Positions 7,069 to 15,448 of a DNA stretch of 64,000 nucleotides are shown here, in pieces; within the stretch, counting starts at the first letter, position 1, and each line of letters opens with the position of its first letter. The DNA is from Sphingopyxis sp. (GTDB lineage: Bacteria; Pseudomonadota; Alphaproteobacteria; Sphingomonadales; Sphingomonadaceae): assembly GCA_002733865.1 (NCBI GenBank), contig NVXM01000004.1, positions 1 to 64,000 on the forward strand, in the 5' to 3' direction. Made by a program: the position numbers and the translations under genes. Below the pieces are notes generated by a model that saw only the letters and a program-made list of their open reading frames with translations, did not search any database and was not told the origin of the DNA.

Positions 7069-7635
7069 ATGACGAACATTTCAAACGCAAAAATAGCAAT
7101 CCTTGCGACAGACGGTTTTGAGAAATCGGAGCTTTTTGAACCAAGGAAACAACTCATTGACGCTGGCGCGGACGTGACCGTCGTGTCGCTGGAATCCGGT
7201 TCGATCAAAAGTTGGGACCAGAAAGACTGGGGCGAAAGCATTGGCGTCGAGATGACGCTCGACAATGCTCGCGAAAGTGATTTTGACGCGCTGGTTCTGC
7301 CCGGCGGCCAGATGAACCCGGACCTTCTACGCGTCGAGCCGAAAGCGATTGATTTCGTGAAATCCTTCTTCAACGCCGGCAAGCCGATCGCCGCGATTTG
7401 TCATGCCCCATGGCTGCTAATCGAAGCGGATCTGGTGAAAGGCCGCAAGATGACGGGCTACACATCAATCAAGACCGATCTGATCAACGCCGGTGCGCAA
7501 TTTGAAGACAGTGAAGTGGTGGTCGATAATGGAATCATCACCTCGCGCAACCCCGGTGATCTGGACGCGTTCAGTGCCAAGATCATTGAGGAAGTGAAAG
7601 AGGGCATCCACAAACGGATGCAAAAAGCAGCCTGA
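7069..7635 (+). CDS. PfpI/DJ-1 family protein (class I glutamine amidotransferase-like)
   Basis: DJ-1/PfpI proteins act as stress chaperones, deglycases or peptidases; substrates are mostly unsettled. Seen: start IAILATDGFEKSEL with the conserved glutamate, strand VLPGGQMNPD, and the nucleophile elbow AAICHAPW (Cys111, His112) as in YhbO/PfpI. Length 188. The ATG at 7069 is preceded by AAAGGACAATAGAA; an upstream open stretch starting at 6961 contains the promoter and is not coding. A terminator follows directly. Expression is probably under the general stress response. Confidence 0.92.
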   Translation: MTNISNAKIAILATDGFEKSELFEPRKQLIDAGADVTVVSLESGSIKSWDQKDWGESIGVEMTLDNARESDFDALVLPGGQMNPDLLRVEPKAIDFVKSFFNAGKPIAAICHAPWLLIEADLVKGRKMTGYTSIKTDLINAGAQFEDSEVVVDNGIITSRNPGDLDAFSAKIIEEVKEGIHKRMQKAA

Positions 7636-7645
7636 TCACGACAAG

Positions 7646-7679
7646 GGCTGGCTCTTTCAGGGCCAGCCTTTATTTTTTC
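7646..7679 (+). terminator. Rho-independent terminator after the pfpI-like gene
   Basis: GGCTGGC - nine-base loop - GCCAGCC followed by TTTATTTTTT, 10 nt after the stop codon. Confidence 0.9.
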
Positions 7680-7834
7680 GGGCGCCGTACATAGTGTATT
7701 AATCGCACGGTATGCACGTTTTATCTTGCCGATGCGTCGGCTCGGCTCAATCGGCTTAACAAGTCCGACCATCGTTTTTTAGCCCGGATAATCTGCCGGC
7801 TAATCGCCATTTTTGTACCTCAAGGAGTAATAAT

Positions 7835-8398
7835 ATGAAGAATTTTCTGACCCTCATGACTGGTGCCGCGTTGCTGGCCGCAACCCCTGCCGTGGCGCAA
7901 GAAGCCGCGCCGACCGTCACGCCTGAAGTCGGCATGAAGGTATATGGGCCCAATGGCGGTGAAGTCGGAACAGTCGATTCCGTCAGCGAAGGCGCTGTCG
8001 TCGTCAACACCGGTGCCCACAAGGCAGCGCTTGGCACGAATGCCTTTGCGAAAGCAGAAAATGGTCTGTCGATCATGATGACCAAGGCTGATCTCGATGC
8101 TGCCGTCGAAAAAGCTGCGGCTGATGCGCAAGCCAAATTGCTGGCTAGCCTGACACCCGGCACCGAAGTGAAATCGGTCACCGGTGCTGCAGTCATTGGC
8201 ACCGTCAAGGAAAAGGATGATCAATATGTCACCGTCGATCATGAGGGTCAGGCGGTCAAGCTGCCCGTCGCCGCGTTCATGACTCAGGCGGACGGTGCCA
8301 TTGGCATCACGATGACAGAAGCCGAGTTTACGGCTGCGGTTAATGGCACCCAGGCTCAAGCCGAAACCGAAACCCAGGCCGAGACCCAGGCCCAGTAA
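7835..8398 (+). CDS. Exported protein with two PRC-barrel-like repeats, unknown function
   Basis: 187 residues. A cleavable signal peptide is visible (MKNFLTLMTGAALLAATPAVAQ, cleavage likely after AVA-Q). The mature part has two similar blocks, each of the form G-x-x-V-x-(G/S)-x-x-G-x-x-I/V-G-T-V with a following V-V-x-V-x-x (about residues 32-60 and 108-140). This looks like tandem small beta-barrels (PRC-like). The C-terminus is Gln/Glu/Thr/Ala rich. Good ribosome site (AAGGAG). Similar proteins occur widely in sphingomonads; no role is known to me. Confidence 0.75.
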   Translation: MKNFLTLMTGAALLAATPAVAQEAAPTVTPEVGMKVYGPNGGEVGTVDSVSEGAVVVNTGAHKAALGTNAFAKAENGLSIMMTKADLDAAVEKAAADAQAKLLASLTPGTEVKSVTGAAVIGTVKEKDDQYVTVDHEGQAVKLPVAAFMTQADGAIGITMTEAEFTAAVNGTQAQAETETQAETQAQ

Positions 8399-8453
8399 GC
8401 ATCGGGATAATGAATTCGGCTCTGGCGGCAGCGGGTCACATGATTTGCTGCTG

Positions 8454-8876
8454 CTAGTCGCTGAACTTTAAACCCAGTTCATACATGGAAATTGCAGCAA
8501 GGGCGGCCTCGCCGCCCTTGTTTTTGCGCGTCTTGTCGGCACGCGCCAGCGCCTGTTCCTCATTCTCTGTGGTAATGATGCCATTGCCGATCGCAGCACC
8601 GTCCATGGTCAGCGCCATGATGCCGCGCGCGCTTTCACCGGCGACGATTTCAAAATGATAGGTCTCTCCGCGGATCACCACGCCGATTGCGACAAAGCCA
8701 TCATAGCGATCGCTGTCGATGGCCAGCGAAATCGCGCCGGGAATCTCCAGGGCACCCGGCACCGTGATCACCTCATGCTCATGGCCGGCCGCTTTCAGGG
8801 CGTCGGTTGCCCCCTCGATCAGCATATCATTGAGATGGTCGTAAAACCGCGCTTCGACGATCAGGAATTTTGCCAT
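8454..8876 (-). CDS. ribH: 6,7-dimethyl-8-ribityllumazine synthase
   Basis: Joins 5-amino-6-ribitylaminouracil with 3,4-dihydroxy-2-butanone 4-phosphate, the next-to-last step of riboflavin synthesis. Seen: substrate loop [21 protein letters not shown] with the conserved catalytic-site His, and the phosphate-binding [12 protein letters not shown]. Length 140 is normal for the family. It lies downstream of ribB, which makes its dihydroxybutanone phosphate substrate, with a 98-nt gap that contains a palindromic repeat. Its 3' end contains a terminator for the convergent gene. Confidence 0.97.
   Translation of the reverse strand: MAKFLIVEARFYDHLNDMLIEGATDALKAAGHEHEVITVPGALEIPGAISLAIDSDRYDGFVAIGVVIRGETYHFEIVAGESARGIMALTMDGAAIGNGIITTENEEQALARADKTRKNKGGEAALAAISMYELGLKFSD
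8498..8525 (+). terminator. Plus-strand terminator embedded in the ribH coding end
   Basis: CAAGGGCGGC - ctc - GCCGCCCTTG followed by TTTTT. It is a textbook terminator on the plus strand, about 100 nt after the exported-protein gene, but it lies within the 3' part of the convergent ribH gene. Confidence 0.75.
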
Positions 8877-8897
8877 AGTTTATCTCTCTTTCAAATT

Positions 8898-8968
8898 CGT
8901 CATCCTGAACTCGTTTCAGGATCTGGTGGGTTTGTCGGACAGGGTCCTGAAACAGGTTCAGGATGACG
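8898..8968. repeat. Palindromic repeat between ribB and ribH (family B, copy B1)
   Basis: Arms CGTCATCCTGAAC-tcg-TTTCAGGA and its inverse TCCTGAAA-cagg-TTCAGGATGACG about 45 nt apart. The same arms recur at 10394-10487. Confidence 0.8.
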
Positions 8969-8974
8969 GACAAT

Positions 8975-10291
8975 TCACGCCGTCTCCAGTTCCTTGCTCG
9001 CCTCGCTGCCATCGTCGGCCGGCACCGCCCGCTGCCCGATGATCCGCAGACCATAAGCGTCGAGGCCGACCAGATCATGGCTGGTGTTGGTCAGTAATTC
9101 CATATCTTGCACACCCAGTTCGCTGAGGATCTGTGCGCCCACGCCATAGTCGCGCAGCTGGTCCATCGGCGGCGGCTTGCCACCACCCAGGCTGAGCACC
9201 TGCCGCGAATAGAGATCGGGCACACGCGGGCTGATGAATACGATCACGCCCGCCCCTTCTTCACCGATGATCTTCATCGATTCCTGCAGCATATTGGCGC
9301 GGCCCGTGTCCTGACCAAACAGGTCGGCAAAGATCGCCGTCGCGTGCATCCGCACTAGCGTCGGCTTGTCCGGATCGACATGGCCTTTCTGCAGCACGAT
9401 CTGTTCGCTCTCGGTCGCGGTGTTGTAGAAAGTGATCGCGTCCCACTCGCCGCCCCAGCGGCTGGTGAAGCGCGCTTCTTCGCGGCGCTCGGTCAAATGA
9501 TCGTGACGCAGGCGATAGGCAATCAGGTCGCGGATGGTGCCGATCTTCATGCGATGATTCTGGGCAAATTCGATCAGGTCGTCGAGCCGGGCCATCTCGC
9601 CATCGTCCTTCATGATCTCGCAGATCACGCCCGAAGGGTTGAGGCCAGCCAGCCGCGAGACATCGACCGCCGCTTCGGTATGGCCAGCGCGGACCAGTAC
9701 GCCGCCATTGCGCGCCTGCAGCGGGAAGACATGGCCGGGGGTGACAATCTCGTCCTTGCCCTTGGTCCGGTCAATCGCCACCGCCACGGTGCGCGCGCGG
9801 TCGGCGGCGCTGATCCCGGTGGTAACGCCGTCGCGCGCTTCGATCGAGGTGGTGAAGGCGGTTTCATAGGCACCGCGGTTGTTCTGGCTCATCATGTCGA
9901 GGCCCAGTTCCTCGACCCGGTCGCGCGACATCGCCAGACAGATCAGCCCGCGGCCATATTTGGCCATGAAGTTGATCGCATCCGGTGTCGCCATCTGCGC
10001 CGGGATGATCAGGTCGCCCTCATTCTCGCGGTCCTCGTCATCGACCAATATGTACATCCGCCCGTTGCGCGCCTCGTTGATAATCTCTTCCGCCGTCGCC
10101 ATCACATCGCTGCCACCGCGCGCCAGATAGGTTTCCAGCTTGCCCAGCGTTTCCGCGGTCGGATTCCAGTCCTCCTGGCCCAGGCTGCGCAGGCTGTTGG
10201 CATGCAGCCCGGCGGCGCGGGCGAGGCCAGCGCGGGTTTCCTTGCCGGACTCGATCAGTTCGATCAGTTGTTCGATCAGGATTTTGCTCAT
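8975..10291 (-). CDS. ribB: 3,4-dihydroxy-2-butanone 4-phosphate synthase with HTH-like N-terminus and degenerate GTP cyclohydrolase II-like C-terminus
   Basis: Converts ribulose 5-phosphate to 3,4-dihydroxy-2-butanone 4-phosphate for riboflavin. Three parts are seen. Residues 1-55: a helical extension ([29 protein letters not shown]) resembling a helix-turn-helix. Residues about 65-265: the synthase domain with [11 protein letters not shown] and [10 protein letters not shown]. The remainder: a GTP cyclohydrolase II-like domain in which the zinc cysteines (normally C-x10-C-x-C) are missing; the aligned stretch reads [20 protein letters not shown]. The second activity is therefore unlikely, as in the RibBX proteins described in Proteobacteria. 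Start at ATG 10291 (MSKIL). Repeated TGTGATA sites lie just upstream. Confidence 0.93.
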   Translation of the reverse strand: MSKILIEQLIELIESGKETRAGLARAAGLHANSLRSLGQEDWNPTAETLGKLETYLARGGSDVMATAEEIINEARNGRMYILVDDEDRENEGDLIIPAQMATPDAINFMAKYGRGLICLAMSRDRVEELGLDMMSQNNRGAYETAFTTSIEARDGVTTGISAADRARTVAVAIDRTKGKDEIVTPGHVFPLQARNGGVLVRAGHTEAAVDVSRLAGLNPSGVICEIMKDDGEMARLDDLIEFAQNHRMKIGTIRDLIAYRLRHDHLTERREEARFTSRWGGEWDAITFYNTATESEQIVLQKGHVDPDKPTLVRMHATAIFADLFGQDTGRANMLQESMKIIGEEGAGVIVFISPRVPDLYSRQVLSLGGGKPPPMDQLRDYGVGAQILSELGVQDMELLTNTSHDLVGLDAYGLRIIGQRAVPADDGSEASKELETA

Positions 10292-10308
10292 GGGACTCGG
10301 CCTTTCAA

Positions 10309-10378
10309 TGTGATATCGGGTCTTTGCTATCACACCATGATGTGATGCGTCTAGGGGCAATATCACATTGAGTTCACA
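10309..10378. promoter_or_regulatory. Cluster of TGTGATA/TATCACA half-sites upstream of ribB
   Basis: TGTGATA at 10309-10315, TATCACA at 10328-10334, TGTGAT at 10341-10346, TATCACA at 10361-10367 and TTCACA at 10373-10378. The middle two form the inverted repeat ATCACA-ccatga-TGTGAT. Arrangement within 90 nt of the ribB start suggests an operator array. The binding protein is unknown; RibB's own HTH-like N-terminus is one candidate (inference). Confidence 0.5.
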
Positions 10379-10393
10379 TGCTATGCCATGATC

Positions 10394-10487
10394 TCGTCAT
10401 CCTGAACTTGTTTCAGGACCCCTTCATTCTAGCCATCATCTTCCGGTCTTGCCACCAGAGATCCTGAAACAAGTTCAGGATGACGAC
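10394..10487. repeat. Palindromic repeat upstream of ribB (family B, copy B2)
   Basis: Arms TCGTCATCCTGAACTTGT and its inverse ACAAGTTCAGGATGACGA, with about 50 nt between. Same arms as copy B1. If the ligase-associated exonuclease frame is extended upstream, it reads through this repeat, so the ATG after it is preferred for that gene. Confidence 0.8.
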
Positions 10488-10550
10488 AAATCCTCCCGCA
10501 TCCATTCGCCCTCAACCGGAACCTTTCTCCATCCAATACGCTATCTCACA

Positions 10551-11552
10551 ATGGCCAAAGCAAAACACTGGATCGAGCCGCATCCGCAGGGCATCTACGT
10601 CCGCCCTGCTGATATCTGGATCGATCCCTCGGTGCCCAAGAAGCAAGCCGTCGTCACCCATGGCCATGCCGATCATGCGCGCGGCGGCCATGGCGAGGTC
10701 TGGGCGACGCCGGAGACGCTGGCGATCATGGGGCTGCGCTATGGCACCGAGGCCGGGACGCCGATCGACTATGGCAAGGGGTTCGAGCGCGGCGGGGTTC
10801 GGTTCAGCCTGCACTCGGCCGGTCATGTGCTGGGATCGGCGCAGGTACTGATGGAATATGACGGCGAGCGGGTGGTCGTCACCGGCGATTTCAAGCGCCG
10901 ACCCGATCCGACCTGTGCGCCGTTTGAACCGGTGCCCTGCGATATTTTCATCACCGAGGCGACCTTTGGCCTGCCAGTGTTCAAACATCCGCCGATCAAA
11001 GGCGAGATCGACAAGATATTTGCCCGGCTGGAAGCCGAGCCGGACCACTGCCTGCTGGTCGGTGCCTATGCGCTGGGCAAGGCGCAGCGAGTGATTGCCG
11101 AGCTGCGCCGGGCCGGCTGGGACCGGCCGATCTATCTGCACGGCGCGATGGTCCGGATGTGCGAGCTCTATGAGGAGCTCGGCGTGTCGCTGGGCGAATT
11201 GCGGCTGGTGATGGACATGCCGAAGGAAGAGATGCGCGGCCAGATCATCATCTGCCCGCCGTCGGCGCTGATCGACAAGTGGAGCCGCCGCTTGCCCAAT
11301 CCGGTCACCGCGATGGCGTCCGGCTGGATGCGGGTGCGCGGGCGGGCGCGGCAGCGCGGGGTCGAGATTCCGCTGGTCATTTCCGATCACGCCGACTGGG
11401 ACGAGCTGACCGGCACGATCCGTGAACTGGCACCTCGCGAAACCTGGATCACTCATGGAAGCGAGGACGGCCTGCTGCGCTGGTGCGAGCTGCACCAGAT
11501 CAAGGCGCGCGCGCTGGCGATGGTTGGCCGCGAAGACGGAGATGACGGCTGA
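10551..11552 (+). CDS. Ligase-associated DNA exonuclease (metallo-beta-lactamase/beta-CASP fold)
   Basis: Predicted DNA 3' exonuclease partner of a bacterial ATP-dependent ligase, active in the cytoplasm in DNA repair. Seen: the metal motif THGHADHARGG, the second-domain HSAGHVLGSAQ, TGDFKRR and the C-terminal SDHADWDEL. Length 333 is typical. The start at 10551 (MAKAKHW) follows the repeat; the longer frame from 10449 is made of repeat sequence. It overlaps the ligase start by one nucleotide (TGATG), so the two are translationally coupled. Confidence 0.93.
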   Translation: MAKAKHWIEPHPQGIYVRPADIWIDPSVPKKQAVVTHGHADHARGGHGEVWATPETLAIMGLRYGTEAGTPIDYGKGFERGGVRFSLHSAGHVLGSAQVLMEYDGERVVVTGDFKRRPDPTCAPFEPVPCDIFITEATFGLPVFKHPPIKGEIDKIFARLEAEPDHCLLVGAYALGKAQRVIAELRRAGWDRPIYLHGAMVRMCELYEELGVSLGELRLVMDMPKEEMRGQIIICPPSALIDKWSRRLPNPVTAMASGWMRVRGRARQRGVEIPLVISDHADWDELTGTIRELAPRETWITHGSEDGLLRWCELHQIKARALAMVGREDGDDG

Positions 11553-13123
11553 TGCGCCGCTTTGCCGCCCTGATCGACAGTCTGATCTACACGCGCTCGC
11601 GCAACGCCAAGCTGGCGGCGATCGCGGCCTATCTGCGCGCGACGCCCGATCCCGATCGCGGATGGGCGCTGGCGGCGCTGACCGACAGTATCGACTTCCC
11701 GGCGGTCAAGTCCGCCACCATCCGCAATCTGGCCGGGACAAGGATCGACCCGGAACTGTTTCGGCTGTCGCGTCACCATGTCGGGGACACCGCCGAGACC
11801 GTGGCGCTGATCTGGCCCGAAGCCGAGGACCGGGAACAGAGTGACCCGACGGTCGACGAGGTTGTGCAGGCGCTGTCCGCCACCACGCGGGCCAGCGCGC
11901 CCGATGTCGTCGCTTCCCTGCTCGACGCCATGGATGCCAACAGCCGCTATGCGATGCTGAAACTGGCGCTGGGCGGGATGCGGGTCGGAGTGTCGGCACG
12001 GCTGGCGAAAACCGCCTTTGCGCAGGCGTTCGAGGTGCCGCTTGACGATGTCGAGGAGCTTTGGCACGCGCTCGATCCGCCCTATGCAGCGCTGTTCCGT
12101 TGGGCGGAGGAGGGCGGCAAGCGGCCCGACCTGTCGACCACGCCCTTTTTCCGGCCGTTCATGCTGTCGCACCCGTTCGAGGGAGATAGCCTGGATCTCG
12201 GCGAATATGCTGTCGAGTGGAAATGGGACGGCATTCGGGTGGAAGCGGTGCATCTCGGCGGCGAGACCCGGCTCTACAGCCGCGGCGGCGACGATATCAG
12301 CGCCGCCTTCCCGGATATAGTCGAAGCCTTTGACCGCGACGGCGTAATCGACGGCGAACTGCTGGTCCGCGGCACCGACCAGGGCGGCGAGGCGGCCAGC
12401 TTCAATGCGCTGCAGAAACGGCTGGGGCGCAAGACCGTTTCGAAAAAGATGCGGCAGGAGTTTCCCGCTTTTGTCCGAATCTACGACCTGCTGATGGAAG
12501 GGGAAGAGGATCTGCGGATGCTGCCCTGGCAACAGCGGCGCAAGCGGCTGGAGGCCTTTGTGCCGAAGCTGAATAGCGCCCATTTCGATCTGTCCGCAGT
12601 GGTCGATATCGATGATTTCACTGCGCTGGAGTCGATGCGCGCGGGCGCGCGCGACGCGGCGATCGAAGGGGTGATGCTGAAGCGCCGCGAAAGCCCGTAT
12701 CTGGCGGGCCGGGTCACCGGTCACTGGTACAAGTGGAAGCGCGACCCGCTGAATGCCGACTGCGTGATGATGTATGCCCAGCGCGGCAATGGGCGGCGCG
12801 CCTCCTTTTACTCCGATTATACCTTTGGCTGCTGGACCGAGAATGGCGAACTGTTGCCGGTCGGCAAGGCCTATTCCGGTTTCACCGACGAGGAGCTGAA
12901 ATGGCTCGACCGCTTTGTCCGGGAGAATACGCTGAACCGGTTCGGGCCGGTGCGCGAGGTGAAGAAATCGCTGGTGCTGGAAGTCGCGTTCGATTCGATC
13001 CACGAGAGCAAGCGCCACAAGTCCGGTCTCGCCATGCGCTTCCCCCGCATTCACCGCATCCGCAAGGATAAGCCAGCGGAAGAAGCGGACCGCATCGCGA
13101 CGCTGCGAGGGATGATTTCTTAG
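11552..13123 (+). CDS. ATP-dependent DNA ligase (exonuclease-associated type)
   Basis: Seals nicks using ATP. Seen: N-terminal helical DNA-binding domain (about 1-200), nucleotidyltransferase motif I EWKWDGIR with catalytic Lys at about 223, motif III IDGELLV, motif IV EGVMLK, motif V WYKWKR, then an OB-fold domain to the C-terminus. Length 523. This type is usually encoded with a large Lhr-type helicase and a phosphoesterase; here only the exonuclease is adjacent, and a repeat begins immediately after the stop codon. Confidence 0.95.
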   Translation: MRRFAALIDSLIYTRSRNAKLAAIAAYLRATPDPDRGWALAALTDSIDFPAVKSATIRNLAGTRIDPELFRLSRHHVGDTAETVALIWPEAEDREQSDPTVDEVVQALSATTRASAPDVVASLLDAMDANSRYAMLKLALGGMRVGVSARLAKTAFAQAFEVPLDDVEELWHALDPPYAALFRWAEEGGKRPDLSTTPFFRPFMLSHPFEGDSLDLGEYAVEWKWDGIRVEAVHLGGETRLYSRGGDDISAAFPDIVEAFDRDGVIDGELLVRGTDQGGEAASFNALQKRLGRKTVSKKMRQEFPAFVRIYDLLMEGEEDLRMLPWQQRRKRLEAFVPKLNSAHFDLSAVVDIDDFTALESMRAGARDAAIEGVMLKRRESPYLAGRVTGHWYKWKRDPLNADCVMMYAQRGNGRRASFYSDYTFGCWTENGELLPVGKAYSGFTDEELKWLDRFVRENTLNRFGPVREVKKSLVLEVAFDSIHESKRHKSGLAMRFPRIHRIRKDKPAEEADRIATLRGMIS

Positions 13124-13303
13124 TCCCCTCTCCCTTCAGGGAGAGGGTTGCGCAGACTTGGCAGCTTGCTGCCTGGTCGCAGCTGGGTGAGGGTGTACCG
13201 AGGCTGCGGTAGCACGGCAACCCGCCAGCGGAACACCCTCATCCAACTGCGCCTAATCCTTCGGATAAGGCTCCGTACCCTTCTCCCTCACCGGAGAAGG
13301 GTC
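13124..13303. repeat. Long palindromic intergenic element (copy A4)
   Basis: About 180 bp filling the convergent gap between the ligase and Rieske genes. It shares ordered blocks with the element at 1837-2000: CTCCCTT-agGGAGAG arms, GACTTGGCA, TGCCTGGTCGCAGCTGG, TGAGGGTG, CCCTCATCCAACT, ACCCTTCTCCC. Inner stem AATCCTTCGGATAAGG-like. No coding. Confidence 0.8.
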
Positions 13304-14630
13304 AATCCTCCAACAACCCCGCATCCCGATACGTCTCATTCAGCGCATCGTGAAAATGCGCCACGCGAAGTTCCTGATCGCTGAGCCAGGCGCGGTCGAA
13401 GCCGCTCGACCGGGCACCGGCCTGGACCCGGGCGAGCAGGCTGATGTCCTGATCGATGGTGTCGGTCATGCTCTTGTCGCCGGACAATATTGCGCCATAG
13501 CCAAAACAGTCGCGGGCCACGCGGCCTTCGGTGATTTCACTATTCCCGCTCGCCGCGTGCATCGTCTGCTTCTGCTCGGAAGCGCCGCCGAGCGCCGGAT
13601 CGGGGTTGAGCTGTAGCGTCCACTTGTCGAGAAAGGATTTGGACGGATCATCGGGGTGCGGGCGCGAGCGCATCATCCACAGGCCTTCCGGCGAACCGGA
13701 AAGGATGATGTTCGGGAACAGATTATATTGAAACACGGTGGTCAGCTGCTCGTCGGACAGCGCCGAATAATCATAGCCGTTCTTGCCGCTCTGTTCGCGC
13801 TTGGCCTTGGTGATCGCCGCCGGAATCTCCGCCACCCGGCCGACAAATTCGCTGGCATCGATACCCAGTGCGGTCAGCTGCATCTCCTGATAGTCGGTCG
13901 GCTTGTCCGGCACCGGATAGCGGCTGTCGGTGACAAAGCCCGGCACGTGCAGCCCGGTATGGCCTTGGTCGAACAGCTCGTCGGTCGCCCCGGGGCAGTC
14001 GACGAAGCGTTTGTGCTGCGGATGGATATGATCGACATGATAAAGTTCGGAGAAATTGTCGATCATCGCCTTCCAGTTGCAGTCGACGCTGACCGTCTGG
14101 TCCTCGATCAGGTCCATCTTCGCAATCTGATAGGGCGCGGCCCGCTCCACCATCTTGCCGAGAAAGTCGGACAGCGGGGCGGCATCCGGATCCATATTGA
14201 TAAACACAAAGCCCTGCCAGGTTTCCAGCCGGACTGGCTTCAGCCGGAGGCGGTCGGCGGGCAGGCCCTCGGCAAAACTGTCTGGATCGGGCGCGCCGCG
14301 CAGCTTGCCGTCGAGATTGAAACACCAGGCGTGATAGGGGCAGGTGATCAGCGGCGTTCGACTGACCCCCTCTTCCAGCAGCCGCGTGCCGCGATGGGTG
14401 CAGGCATTGTGATAGGCGTGGAGCGCGCCGTCACTGACGCGGGCAATGATGATCGAGTCATGGCCGATATCAAAGGTAACAGTGCTCTTCGGTTGCTCGA
14501 GATCGCTGGCCAGCGCCGCCAGCAGCCACGTCTTGCGCCAGATCTGATCGCTCTCGACCCGCGCGTGCCGCGGATCATGATAGCGATCGCCATCAATCGG
14601 CACGGACGTCACTTCGCTTGCCTTGAGCAT
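13302..14630 (-). CDS. Rieske-type aromatic ring-hydroxylating oxygenase, alpha subunit
   Basis: Catalytic subunit of a Rieske non-heme iron oxygenase; the substrate is unknown. Seen: [2Fe-2S] ligands in CTHRGTRLLEEG...CPYHAW, and the mononuclear iron site in DNFSELYHVDHIHPQH. About 440 residues. The ATG at 14630 has GGAG 8 nt upstream; an ATG at 14648 is also in frame. No ferredoxin or reductase gene is adjacent, so electron donors must be encoded elsewhere. A cytochrome b561 gene lies 109 nt upstream on the same strand. Confidence 0.9.
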   Translation of the reverse strand: MLKASEVTSVPIDGDRYHDPRHARVESDQIWRKTWLLAALASDLEQPKSTVTFDIGHDSIIIARVSDGALHAYHNACTHRGTRLLEEGVSRTPLITCPYHAWCFNLDGKLRGAPDPDSFAEGLPADRLRLKPVRLETWQGFVFINMDPDAAPLSDFLGKMVERAAPYQIAKMDLIEDQTVSVDCNWKAMIDNFSELYHVDHIHPQHKRFVDCPGATDELFDQGHTGLHVPGFVTDSRYPVPDKPTDYQEMQLTALGIDASEFVGRVAEIPAAITKAKREQSGKNGYDYSALSDEQLTTVFQYNLFPNIILSGSPEGLWMMRSRPHPDDPSKSFLDKWTLQLNPDPALGGASEQKQTMHAASGNSEITEGRVARDCFGYGAILSGDKSMTDTIDQDISLLARVQAGARSSGFDRAWLSDQELRVAHFHDALNETYRDAGLLED

Positions 14631-14739
14631 GGCACCGTCTCCCAACATTGTCTTTTTGTCAGGCTAGGCCTTTGCATCCGGTCACGGCAGTAGCAATTTT
14701 ACCAGCCCCATACGCTGACCTTGGCGGGGGAGCGGACCG

Positions 14740-15291
14740 TTATCGCGTAGACCGTTTTCCCGGCCACATGCGGAGAAAGGTATTATCCTTGACGACATAG
14801 TGATGGAACAGCGCCGCCGAGGCGTGCAGGCCGATCAGGAAATAGCCGATCGTGGCGATCGTCTCGTGCACTTCCTTGATCTGCCCGGCCAGCGCCTTGT
14901 CGGGCGCGATCAGGGCGGGAAGCTCAAGCCCGAAGAACGGGATGGTCGCGCCGCCCGCGCTTAGGATGGACCATCCCAGCAGCGGCATCGCCAGCATGAA
15001 GACATAGAGACCGATGTGCGTGACTTTCGCGAGCAGCATCTGCCACGCCGGCGGTTCCGGCTTGATCGGCGGTTTCGTCGTCAGCAGCCGGGTTACGATC
15101 CGGATGATTACCAGCGCCAGCACCGACAGGCCGAGCATGAAATGCCAGGTCTTCAGATCGGCGCGGATATCACTGCCCTTGGGAAAGGATTCGTGCAGCA
15201 GGATACAGCTGTAGACCGCTACGATCAGCAGCAGCATCACCCAATGCAGAAAGATGGACAGCGAGGCGTAGCGGGCAGGGGTCTCTGGCAT
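14740..15291 (-). CDS. Cytochrome b561 family membrane protein
   Basis: Four-helix di-heme inner-membrane electron carrier. Seen: N-terminal FLHWVMLLLI, KTWHFMLGLSVLALVIIRI, KVTHIGLYVFMLAMPLLGW and HETIATIGYFLIGLHASAALFHHY, giving the conserved helix histidines that ligate hemes. Length 183 is typical. It may move electrons between quinones and a periplasmic partner; the partner is not visible. Confidence 0.93.
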   Translation of the reverse strand: MPETPARYASLSIFLHWVMLLLIVAVYSCILLHESFPKGSDIRADLKTWHFMLGLSVLALVIIRIVTRLLTTKPPIKPEPPAWQMLLAKVTHIGLYVFMLAMPLLGWSILSAGGATIPFFGLELPALIAPDKALAGQIKEVHETIATIGYFLIGLHASAALFHHYVVKDNTFLRMWPGKRSTR

Positions 15292-15448
15292 ATTTTTCCT
15301 CTCGTGCGTTCCATACGGCCCGATCGGCGCATGGTACCGGCAGCCGCTATTGGCTTATAGTCCGGTAATATACCTACAGACCCGCGCCATAGCATGGTTG
15401 CTGGCAGCGCTGCCACTCTTATCAATGACCAACGGTGCTATGTTGCGG

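Noticed and set aside
8454..10550. FMN riboswitch upstream of ribB or ribH
   Set aside because: The conserved RFN stems are not visible; the leader holds TGTGATA sites and a dispersed palindromic repeat instead.
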